This document shows positions 34,451-44,065 of a stretch of DNA of 64,000 nt, piece by piece. The position numbers were made by a program, and so were the translations under genes. A model generated the notes under the pieces. That model had not been told where the DNA came from. It saw only the letters and a program-made list of their open reading frames with translations, and searched no databases. The DNA lies in NCBI GenBank assembly GCA_009103225.1, contig RHPI01000797.1:569764-633763 (forward strand). The letters are read 5' to 3'. Within the stretch, counting starts at the first letter, position 1, and every line of letters begins with the position of its first letter. Source of the DNA: Chlorokybus atmophyticus. Lineage: Eukaryota > Streptophyta > Chlorokybophyceae > Chlorokybales > Chlorokybaceae.

Positions 34451-34539
34451 TGTCACGAATTGGGATAAATTGTGACAGACCTCACTCATGGTAGTGTCTT
34501 TTACTACCATAGCCTAGTGGTCGGGCCCCAATTGTTACA
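34451..34539 (+). repeat. Right LTR of the TRIM
   Basis: Identical to the left LTR over all 89 positions; followed by the GATGT target-site duplication. Confidence 0.92.
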
Positions 34540-34544
34540 GATGT

Positions 34545-35094
34545 GTGCATATGAGGCCACTTAAACATAGCTTTGTCTCCATGCTGTTGCATGCTATCAT
34601 TGACGCTGCTTATGGCTCAAGCACACCACTTTATCATGCGTGCTAATTGCTGCCTATATATCAATGCATAACACCAATACGATGTCATCTTTACTCCTGA
34701 AACAAAGTAGCTGTAAGGTAGGGTGCGTGAGTCTTGGTGTTAGGTTTTCAAACTCACATCCTTGTCCTTAATGTAAAGAACCGTCCCTTGCTTCTTGCAA
34801 ATACAGCCAGTTATGGCTGTATATGCAATCTTGCATATTATATGAACAGCCAACCCATAAAAACAGCCATTAGTTGCAGTGTTTTTGCAACCTGCGTACG
34901 TACCGCGCATCGACTGATACGGCTTACGGTACGGCGCTATGAATGTACGGTTCTCGACGTACGGTACCGTAGTTACATATAACTAGTCCCGTGCTGCATG
35001 CCTGAGCCATCGTCGCCGCCGTGGCCGTGCGCAGGCAGCCACTGTCAAACCCATCCTCCCACACGCCTTCCATCTTCCCAACCCGACCGCCAGG
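34545..35094. other. Spacer upstream of the DUF4188 gene
   Basis: AT-rich to about 34890, then several short inverted repeats built on TACGGTAC/GTACCGTA (34893-34975), then GC-rich sequence leading into the start codon at 35095. No gene is supported. Confidence 0.4.
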
Positions 35095-36342
35095 ATGCTC
35101 CTGAGCTGGCCCTCCTTCGCCCTCGGCGTCGCCGCCGGCTTCCTATTCGCCAATGTCCTTTCCATCCGCAGCGCCATCAGAGACCTGTCCAAACCGGACC
35201 GCCATGGCCTCCCACCACAGGCAAACAAATCGCCAAACTCACTGTGCTATCCTGTAACCAATGTGCATGCAAGCCCCAACATAGTCCCAACATGCACTTC
35301 CCTGGTCTCTGTGTCAACACAGTCAACCAACTTTCACTCTGCCATACAGGTGATGAAGGGTCAGTATACGGCGTACATGCGCAACGGCGGCAAGCCCTTC
35401 GTGGTGTTCCTGATCGGTACGAAGGTGAACAGTTTCTGGGGCGTCCTCAAGCACGCCCGCGCTATCTCCAGCTTCCGCCCGCCATCGTTCATCGCAGCCG
35501 AAGGGGGTGCGTTCGACCCAGATGGCGGACTACTGCACGAAGAGACGTATGGCAACTTCCTCAGGTGAGACATTTGGACTGAAATAGAGAGGGTGCGTGT
35601 TTGTATATGTTTGTTTTGCAACTGGCATTGGAGGATAGACAGTGTATGCTCTGAAGTTGAGGTGCAGTTGGTTGGGGTGCAATGGGGTGGGTTGTGTTGG
35701 GGTGACAACACAACCCACCCCATTAGGCAATGTTACTTGTGAAGTGAAGTCTTGCGTGAATGTCAACATGCATGCATCCAAAAGATGGTACATGGCATGG
35801 GAAGTTGTCTACTTTCATCAGCATGAGATTAAAAGGCGTGCAAGGTGTGCATGTGTGTGTATTTTGTTCGCTCACTCTCTCTTTCTTCTCGGGCCAACAG
35901 GGCCGTCAATATACAGTACTGGAAGTCGATAGAGCACCTCGAGCGGTGGGTGCGCAGCTCCCGCTCCCACTCGCGCATGCGTGTGGCCTACCACAAGTAA
36001 GAGAGCAATACCTACGCGACAAAACCACACTGCCACACTACCACCCAACATGCTTAACCTCCAACATCTCGCAATACATCGAGTGTCTTCAACAGGAAGC
36101 TAATCGAGACCGGAGTGTGGGGCGTGTGGCACGAGACGTATGTGGTCAGTCCCGGGTCGTATGAAGTTGTGTACAACTCGATGCCACGCTTTGGTCTCGG
36201 CGCTGCGGGCCAGCTGTACCCCATCGACAACACCACGCACAACGTGCAGACGCGCCTCAACAGTCGGCTGGCACACGCCTCGGAAGAGGCCGCCCGGGAA
36301 GAGGAGCAGAGGGAGGTCCAGGAGGCCAAGAAAACTACTTGA
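35095..36342 (+). CDS. DUF4188 (monooxygenase af470-like) protein with N-terminal membrane anchor
   Basis: ATG 35095 opens a hydrophobic helix (SWPSFALGVAAGFLFANVL) followed by a basic segment. The domain proper starts at KGQYTAYMRNGGKPFVVFLI (about 35356). Later exons are AVNIQYWKSIEHLERWVRSS (from 35902) and KLIETGVWGVWHETYVV, continuing YEVVYNSMPRFGLG. These blocks (F-V-V-F-L-I-G, then QYW-S-E-LE, then G-x-W-H-E-T-Y-V and YE-x-x-Y-x-x-M-P-x-GLG) are characteristic of DUF4188. Junctions at 35565 and 36000 give consistent phases. Between 35220 and 35349 the frame stays open for 129 nt. This is either translated or a GC-AG intron (CACAG/GCAAAC...CATACAG), and the domain alignment favours an intron. 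The C-terminus is Glu-rich. The exact reaction is unknown. Confidence 0.8.
35681..35724. repeat. Perfect intronic inverted repeat, 18-nt arms
   Basis: AATGGGGTGGGTTGTGTT (35681-35698) is the reverse complement of 35707-35724, with an 8-nt loop. It lies in the second confirmed intron of the DUF4188 gene. Confidence 0.9.
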
Positions 36343-37281
36343 GTGGTTGTGTTGACTGTTCTTCTGCGGTGCGTTCAGGTTCCGTACATGCGCAGTACAG
36401 CAGTGCTGTGTGCCAGTTGTGTACAGCAATTGTTTTGATGTGATTATTTAGCATGTATCGTTGGAGTAGTCAACGGATGAGCTGTGCCGACACAGGCCTT
36501 GTGTTAAATGCATGTTTTGCAGCTGCTGGTTTGTGGGTTGGCGGGCCGCATCGGTCTGACTTGTTATGAAATGTAGTGGCCTGTTGAACTGAGTGTCTGA
36601 CCTGTTGACTGTTCTGCCTGGTCCCATACTGCCAGCTGGTGAAGTAGTGCCATGCGCTGTGGCAGTAACTGAATACATGTCCGACGGAATGGACGCACGT
36701 GAAGAACTCGTAAGCATGCACATGTTCCGTATGGACTTTGGCAATGTCTGCACTGGGCAAGCTGCTCTTTGCCTGTTGGTCCTGTGCCATCAGTCCAGTA
36801 CTGTGCGTCAGCATAATGAATAGCTGTGCTCACTGTGGTATAGTGAGATATGGTGCACATGCCATGTAATTTGGGTGCGCGATGACAATGTTTCCAAACC
36901 ATCGACTTTGGTGTGGTCACACCGTCAGAATTTTGACTTACGATAGCAGTTTTGTTCCACAGCACCCCAGCAGTTCACGCAAGTCGGATCTACATGCCTG
37001 CTGAGTGGCCAGCTTTGCTAGAGCCAAGCCAGAACTTCACATCATCCTGCTCACTGGCCTCATTTCTAAGCTCACCTCTTTTGGCGCGCCACCTGCACCA
37101 CCTTGCTTGTTAAGGGAGAGCAATGCGCAGAACAACGTGTGAAGCGTAATTCAAACCCATCCAGCGACAACGAGCCTGTACAGGTACAATAAAAATGCAT
37201 CTGCCGAGTCACTGATGTACAAGTACTACAGACGCAATGCGTGCTAGAACCTACAATAACAACCCTATGCCACCAACCACC
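36343..37281. other. Convergent spacer
   Basis: It lies between the 3' ends of the DUF4188 gene (+) and the At5g03900-like gene (-). No gene, repeat or hairpin of note is seen. Confidence 0.5.
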
Positions 37282-40099
37282 TCACATACGTTCCCGCATC
37301 TTGCGCTCCCACTCCGCCACTTCCAGCTGCTGGTCGCTAACGTCCTTCTCAGTAGAATAAATGATGCGGTCGGTACCTACATACTCACGCTTCGCTGCCG
37401 CTTGCGCGTTGAGCAGTTTTTGCTGCAAAGCTGAGCCGGCTCGCAACAGCCCCACCGCCCATCGCCTCCGCTCGTTGTTGCGCTTGTCAATCTCCTCGTT
37501 AGCGCGCTTGTTCCAGAACCAACGTGCCAGCGGGATGGCAAAAAAGGACACGGCGTACACCCTCAGGAAGGGCAGTATTGATGCCGTCAGCGACACAATG
37601 CCGCTGCTTATTTGCCGCACCGTCATGGGGTCTCCCAGCATGCCACTAAGAATGATAACGCCAGCCAAGTTGACGACGCCAAGGCCAATTGCAAGCGCCT
37701 GTCATAGGGTCATAGATCCACAATACGCAGAGCTAAGCCACGCGCACATGATGCCTTGGCAGTAATGGTAGATGCAAGTGTGGGAGAAAGCTGATACAGC
37801 ACTGAACTCTTACCTTCTGTTCTGGCGTGGCTCTTGAGAACTGTTGTGGGCGCTCTTCTAAGAAGGGCTGTTCCGGAATGACATCGTGAGAGCGAGTCCT
37901 TCCACCCAGAAGCATAGAGCGCTCCTGAGCTGTTCGCTGTAGCGCTGGGAACCGATAGACCAGATTCCCCTGCAAAAGCAAGAAGGTTACGGCATAGTGG
38001 CCATACAACCACAGCTGCACACTGTTGTGAAGTGGGAACTGGCATAGGCAACTATGTGCAAGAAATGACAGCCACTTCGTGTCGCCAGAGACCGTACTCT
38101 ACCATACTAACTCGCGAACCTGTGGGTCAACCTCTGTGTGTCCATCAAAGCGCTGCAACACTGGCAGCACAAAGGTTTCATCTCCTGGCTGTATTGCTGG
38201 TGTCTTTATGTTCTCAGCATTGACGGAAGGCGGGTCAAGAAATGGGGCCAACTGCTCGGCAGTCACAACACCTCCGCTATGGACAATCAATGCACCAATC
38301 TGCATGCCGCGAGCGCACGCTTAAATAATTCATGCATGCATAACTGTAGAACAGCTTGAGAAACAGTCATGAGGCAAACATACCTCTCTCCACCTCCTCT
38401 CTTCAAGGTCAAAGTTTGCATCGCCATCGCCAAGCACAAATGAGAATATTGCCTCAACAAAGTTCATCCCAGTGCCCTTTTCCATGCGCGTGCGCACACG
38501 CCTTGGGCTGTAATACCAGGGGTCCCAATACCAAAACAGGTCAAAGGGATTGATGTAGAAGTTGATGCCAGACGATTGACGCCTGTAATACCCACCATTT
38601 CCTCTGCTCCCACGTTCGTCACTGTCACTGCAAACACCAAGGCAACGGTTACCACCTAGCTGACCCAACCCACGACCAAATTCAAATCACACATGATGCA
38701 CCTGTCTTTGGAGGAAAGAAGAACAAAAATTGAAGCATACACAACTGCCAGCGAGACAAGCAGCGTCGTGCCAAATGAAACCCGCACCAAATAAGACATC
38801 GCGCCCTGCACAAGGGTTATATGTAAGACATGGCAATGTCTCTTAAGTGTCAAGACCGTACTGTGTGACACTGGAAACCAGAATGCAAACCGCACCAACA
38901 TACCTGGACTGCCTGCACAGCAGGCTCAAGGCGCACAAATAAGGACTTTGCAGCAATGATAGCCCTAAAGTTGGGCGGCAGCTTGTACAACACATCGCCC
39001 TCATCCGACACCTCGAGAGTGCCCTGTGCATCCTCTACCAAGGCTTGAAGTGCACGCTCTGTTGCTGAAAGCTTGAGCCCCGCCTGTCGTCATCATAGTG
39101 ATGGTCAGCAGAGACAGTTGCCCCATACGGCAACTGGCCAAAAGATCACAAGTGACCAATATTACTTGCACACCGCAGCTGCGCCAATATTCATAGCACA
39201 AACCTTGGCAGAGACGTCTCCCAGTGTCACCCGCTCTCCAAGGCTTTCAACAGCAGTCATGACGGCGTTCCGTTCATTTGCCGGTATTTTGCTGACTGCA
39301 GTCTGCTTCAACAAACGTCCGTTCCCCAAACTGCAAGCAACAATATAAGCAAACGCTGACAAAGCACTACCCGCAAACCTGTCCAAACATTGCACAACAA
39401 CAACGCGCTAGGGAAATGGTAACAACAGTTCTGATGGGCTGCTACCAGTTGACAACAAATGTACAGCCCATTGCCACTCTGTTGGTCGCTGCCTTCCCAA
39501 AAAAACTGGTCCTAACAATGAAGCAGCATACTGTGCAACTGTACCTTGGTAGCAGCTGATTGCTAGCAGCCAGGACGTGTATGGAGCGTGAACGCGCGCC
39601 ACTATGCTCCCTTCTTGATCGTATCGAACGCATAGGCAGCGGTGTTGATGTCAGCCATGACGATGACAGCTTCTCCTGCAGCATTCCAACCGTGGTTAAT
39701 ATGTTGTCATAAGTTCGCATTCTGCACCAGTGCTCCATCCACTGTTCCATGTGACGAATGCACAGGGTGACAGCCGTCGCGAGATGACCATCATACGCTT
39801 GACAACAGTTAAGAAACACTGATTGCATGCTGTTCCGTGCTACAGGTCATGGTCGTTTGGTACAAGCAAAACAATATGCAGAATATGAGCCTCTGCTGTT
39901 AACACTTACCTAACAGCAGTCTGACGTAACAGTAGTGAGCGACACTCAACATGCAGAACATGGGCTGGCGCCGGTCAGCATGGCACACCACAGGTTAAGC
40001 ATACCTTTCTTGATGGGCGCAAAGAGAGCCTGGAGCTCGTTACGGCTGAAGGGCGGCAGGGACAGACAAGCAGCGGGCGGCTGCAAGTAGCGGGCTCCA
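37282..40099 (-). CDS. Plastid membrane protein of the At5g03900 family
   Basis: About ten minus-strand exons align in order with the Arabidopsis chloroplast protein At5g03900. They are: ANERNAVMTAVESLGERVTLGDV (about 39270), AGLKLSATERALQALVEDAQ and EVSDEGDVLYKLPPNFRA (39080-38905), SYLVRVSFGTTLLVSLAVVY (about 38790), INFYINPFDLFWYWDPWYYS and NFVEAIFSFVLGDGDANFDLE (38560-38390), SGGVVTAEQLAPFLDPP and DETFVLPVLQRFDGHTEVDP (38300-38118), GNLVYRFPALQRTAQ (about 37970), and a final exon with AGVIILSGMLGD, PFLRVYAVSFFAIPLARWF and GTDRIIYSTEKDV, ending TGA 37282. At least two membrane segments are visible. The family occurs in plants, algae and cyanobacteria and its biochemical role is not established. 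A Cys/Arg/Ser-rich first exon (MEPATCSRPLLVCPCRPS, from 40099) fits a transit peptide but its link to the rest is tentative. Confidence 0.85.
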
Positions 40100-40764
40100 T
40101 GCCCCCAGAAACAACAAACCCTTCTGCTGCCGCAAGCACTGCAAAGGTACTAACTGCAGCTAACACCAAAGCAGACGAAGCAACAGTCTTGCAGCTCCCA
40201 TCAGCAGCGGAGCTCAGAAGCAGGCAGAATTTGCCCAAAGCAGCCTTCAGACCAGGAAGTCCAACCAACCTCAACGCGCTTCAACTGAACCGCAGGAATC
40301 CGTTCAGCCCAAAACAAGAACCTCAGGGGCCTTCTAGCTTCTCGTCACACGACACAACTCCTTCACGAACCTCGCCGCCGCCTCCACAACCACCGCCGCC
40401 GCTGTCTACCTCACCAGCTGCGCTCCCTGGCTGACGTCACCCCAGAAGCTATCCATGCGGAACTAACGTTAGACGCAACATGACCGGTTCAGCCAACTTT
40501 GATACACTCACGTTATTTCGTTTGGCATTCGGTAGGCTTGGCGGGAAGCTCGCAACATCCTGTTGAGGGCGCTGCGGGCATCGGCGGCGGTGGTGGCGGC
40601 ATTGGCGGGGTCGTCGTTGTTGTTGCTGCTGTGGTTGTTATCCGATTGCCAAAGTTGCCAAAGTTCTTCATAGTACACCTTTGGAGCTGAATCTGGAGCT
40701 GGACGTGCCTTTGCCTCCGCTGGCCCAGTTGGTGGTCGGCGCAGCGGCAGCCAGGCTCGGCCTA
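40100..40764. other. Divergent spacer upstream of the BTB gene
   Basis: A Pro/Ser-rich plus-strand frame (40099-40434) overlaps the presumed first exon of the minus-strand plastid gene, and a GGC/GTT-rich stretch lies at 40570-40640. Whether either is translated cannot be decided. This is probably the shared promoter region. Confidence 0.35.
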
Positions 40765-41986
40765 ATGGAGGTGTCTGCCGCGTTCGGCGGTAGGGGCGGA
40801 GCGGCGGCTGGGCGCAGCAGTTCGCCGGTGGGGCAGGGTCCAGCCACAGGAGAGAGCTCCGGCGGCTCCGAGTCGCTGGCCGCCACGCCGTCAGAGTCGC
40901 CCAACATGAGTCATGCTCTCCACCAGCACGAGGAGGAAGACGAGCGGGAGCTCAGCGACTTCACGCTTGTCGTGCAGGGCCGGGAGTTCCATGTCAGCAG
41001 GTACTTGTATGCAACATTTGCTGAGTTGGGCCAATGCACACAGTTATGGCGCAGCGTGAGGCGGGCATCCCAGGGGCATGGATCCGGCTATGCGCCTAAC
41101 ACTCTGCATTGCTATTCTGTATTCTGCTCTAGTACGACATCAATGGGGCTGTTGACATGCTCTTTGCACCGCATTGCATGTAGCATGTGATGCTGCCAGC
41201 AGCTTGCGTCCGGCGACAGCTGCGGTGTGGCCGCGTGGTACATAGCTTAGCCTTGATTGCAAGTTTCACTGACCATTAACACTGATCGTGAACCATATAG
41301 CATACAGTTGGCATAGAAGGCCATGCTTCATGGCACTTCCAAGTGGCTGCACATTTAACTTGGTCGTAGGGAGCAAGGTTTTCTGCAGCAATTGCTCAAG
41401 TCTCTCTCTCTCTGTACAGGTGGATGCTGGCTCGGTGTAGCACTGTATTCCGAGACATGTTTAGAAGCGGTGTAAGAAACAGCCGGCCTGGAGAGGAAGG
41501 CCTTGCGACACGGCTTGAAGTCAACGACGTGCCAGCAGAGCGCATGAGCGAGTTCCTGGCACTTCTGCTGCCGTATGCACGTGCAACACCATGCGTTACA
41601 ATCAATGAGGTACTGTCAGCTGTCAAGGCTCCAAGTGACTCACCCAAGTCCTGAGCAGTAGATCTCCTGAGTTACCTGAAGCATTGTGCGTGTGTTCTCA
41701 GGACAACGTGGAGGGCATGCTTCAGATTGCTCATAAGTATAACGTGCCTGCCGTTGTTTCCATGTGCGACGAGTACCTGGCATCGAAGCCTTCACTCCGC
41801 GCAGCGCTGCTAGCTGATGCTTACAACCTCAACAAAGCTGTTGAGGCATGCATGGCGCATCTGAGCAATCCGCAGAAGACCAGTTTCAAAGACCTGCAAG
41901 ACCCCAAGTTTGGAGAGCTGCCGGGACGTGTGGTTCAACAAGTTTGGATTCGCTTCCTCAAAGCACGCGGCATGGCGATGTACTAA
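40765..41986 (+). CDS. BTB/POZ domain protein
   Basis: The first ATG in frame is 40765 (MEVSAAFGGRGG). A Gly/Ser-rich leader of about 55 residues and an acidic segment precede the BTB fold, which starts ELSDFTLVVQGREFHVSR. After the donor at about 41001 the fold resumes at WMLARCSTVFRDMF (about 41421) and LATRLEVNDVPAERMSEFL, then DNVEGMLQIAHKYNVPAVVSMCDEYL (about 41701). The end is KFGELPGRVVQQVWIRFLKA and TAA 41986. The H-x-x-x-L-A-x-x-S-x-x-F-R-x-M-F pattern of BTB domains is recognisable, with Trp-Met in place of the usual Lys before the L-A-x-x-S turn. No MATH, kelch or NPH3 domain follows, only a short helical C-terminus. Many such proteins are substrate adaptors of CUL3 ubiquitin ligases. 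TGTAA follows at 42067-42071. Confidence 0.85.
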
Positions 41987-42066
41987 TCATTCCCCTTCCA
42001 TTGTACATATGTGAGTCAGGGAGCCAGTCACGCTCAGCTGTTTGCTTAAAATTGGTATTGTGTACA

Positions 42067-42071
42067 TGTAA
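42067..42071 (+). terminator. Candidate polyadenylation signal TGTAA (BTB gene)
   Basis: It lies 80 nt after the BTB stop codon and matches the green-algal signal. Confidence 0.45.
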
Positions 42072-43845
42072 CTCAATAGCGCCTGGTAGGTTGTTTTTCC
42101 CAGAGCTTCACTGCTGTCACCCCGTTTTTCCCAGAGCTGTAGACTGGTTGTGCACTAGATTGGGTCATGCGTGCCATGCTGCACATGACCCTATACAGAC
42201 TGTGTAAGTGTTGTGCTTTGTTAACGTGGTGGGTGGTACTGTATAGTCGGGTGTGGTTGCCAGCTGAAGTGTTGTGGGTAGCAGAATATGGTATGTGCAT
42301 TTGCATCGTATGTGGAGCACATTGTTTGACAAGAGACTCAGATGATATGCGCAATGTTCAACCATAAATGCATGGACTGTGCATGAATGCTTGAAGCACT
42401 GCATCTTTCCAAATGACTCTTTCTATGTGGTTTACACCTACGAACTTAGGTCAACCCGTGTCACAAGGGTCATGTTTGACCCATGTAACAAGGGTTATGT
42501 CTGGCCCTTGCATTGCATTTCAAGTGCTTTGGAAAAATCCCTTGTTTCTTGGCCTCTGTCTTCACAAGAGTGGCACCTAGCTGTGAGAAGCATATAGGGC
42601 ATGTATGATATAGGGCTTGATAATGGTGGCCAATTTGCAACGGCAGGGTGGTTGGTGTGTAGAAGATGCAACGTAGTATAGCATATGACCTTGCTGACTG
42701 TGTATATTGCCGGCACGAGAACGCACAAAGCTCACAATGTACATGTGTTGACTACGTGTAGATAATATTCGTGCTCGTGCACTTGCACAAATGCTTGATG
42801 GTAAACATTCTGTTTGCTTAACTGTTGATGTGACACAATGTTTCATGTTATAACTATAACTTTGATGGGAGCGCGTTCAATGTTTGTGCTACTATAAATG
42901 TTATAAGACACTTTGTTTTCAAGCTCACTAAGGGAGAGTGTTGTTACACGCGAGACATCACAACGTTATACAACACTTATTGAAGTTCATCATATATAAC
43001 ATATTTTAGTATATGTGTAGGCACCCCGGTATGTCTAATGCGAGGTAGAGCACATTGCAAGCTCAGCTAGCAAACGCATCCATCAACACCAGCAAGTTAC
43101 TTACAATAGGCCGGGGCAACTAACCAAGCTATGTGCGTGCAACTTATGTGCAATGCAGGGCGGGTAGGCGAGACAGGGCAAGGCACACGGCAACAAGCAG
43201 CACAAGCGACCTGAACAAGAAGGCTAGCGTCAGGAGAGAAGTCGTCCTCAGCAAGGGAAGCAGGCACATTGCAGCATGTACATGATTAGTTGACAACTTT
43301 AGATGTCAAACTCTTAGGTTATTTGTATCGATACGTGCACATAAGTATTTATCCATTGTTAAACACCAGCGAAAACGTAAAAACATTGATCAATCAAGAC
43401 AAGTATCAACCTGGTATGTATTCCTGACACATTAGGCAACAACTTACATGCCAGCAGTAGAAGCAATGCTGATACAGAGCTATAGCCAGATGTGATAGCC
43501 AAACATGGCCCACGTGACCTCCCTCCCAGTCTACAGGCCGTCCGATCCCAACGTTGCCGCTGATCTTGCGGCTGCAGAAGGCCGCTATTCCAGGCTTCTT
43601 AACATCGAGTTTTCCAGGCAGCCCTTTCGCGCGGTTCGCTCCAATTCTCCCGCGTTTTGACGGAACCCTAATCTGGCCTGAACCTAGCCTGGTGGCGTGT
43701 CCTGGTGCGGCGTTGTGGCCTGGTGGTGCGGCCTGGCGGTGCGGCTTGTGTGGGGAGAGTGCAAGTTGACTGCAGTCTTTGAGAGCAAAAAATAAAGATT
43801 GAAGGTCCCCTCTATCACGAGCTCCTGGCAGCCTAGGAGACGCTT

Positions 43846-43890
43846 TGGCTTAGGCTTAACCTCAGGCTTAGGCTTAGGCTTAGGATCAGG
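43846..43890. repeat. Short AGGCTT (TTAGGC) hexamer array
   Basis: About six full or near copies of the hexamer, with interruptions at AACCTC and ATC. It is too short and degenerate to be a telomere. Confidence 0.7.
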
Positions 43891-44065
43891 CTTGAGCCTG
43901 GTCTGTGGTCTATATAGGAGTGAAGTGGCACAAAGAAACAGCGGGAGATGCTGGAGGCGAGACCAGGAGGACTGCGGTAGTGTGGTTGAACAGCCAGTGT
44001 GTTTGGAACTCAAGTGAAGCTTTGGCTGTGGGGTGAGCCTCTCAGCAAGCTGCAGCAAAGCTGAG

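Larger units (their letters stand above)
34032..34539 (+). mobile_element. TRIM (terminal-repeat retrotransposon in miniature), 508 bp, intact
   Basis: Two identical 89-bp direct repeats (34032-34120 and 34451-34539) begin TGTCACG and end GTTACA, so each has the 5'-TG...CA-3' ends of an LTR. The 5-bp sequence GATGT flanks the element on both sides (34027-34031 and 34540-34544) as a target-site duplication. Directly inside the left repeat, TGGTTTCGGAGC (34122-34133) resembles a primer-binding site complementary to the 3' end of initiator tRNA-Met (usual TGGTATCAGAGC). Directly before the right repeat lies a polypurine tract, GGGGAGGAA (34442-34450). The interior is GC-rich and non-coding, so the element must move using enzymes supplied by another LTR retrotransposon. 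Identical LTRs imply a recent insertion. Orientation is given by the order primer site then polypurine tract. Confidence 0.92.
41987..44065. other. Spacer between BTB gene and MNS1
   Basis: No gene is recognised. It contains a 15-bp direct repeat GTTTTTCCCAGAGCT (42093-42107 and 42124-42138), inverted and direct copies of GTGTCACAAGGGTCA-like words at 42450-42500, a C/G-rich stretch with repeated GCGGCCTGG (43680-43745) and an AGGCTT hexamer array (43846-43890). The last 100 bp should hold the MNS1 promoter. Confidence 0.45.

Noticed and set aside
40099-40434. Pro/Ser-rich plus-strand protein
   Set aside because: It overlaps the presumed transit-peptide exon of the opposite gene, has no recognised domain and composition-driven openness.
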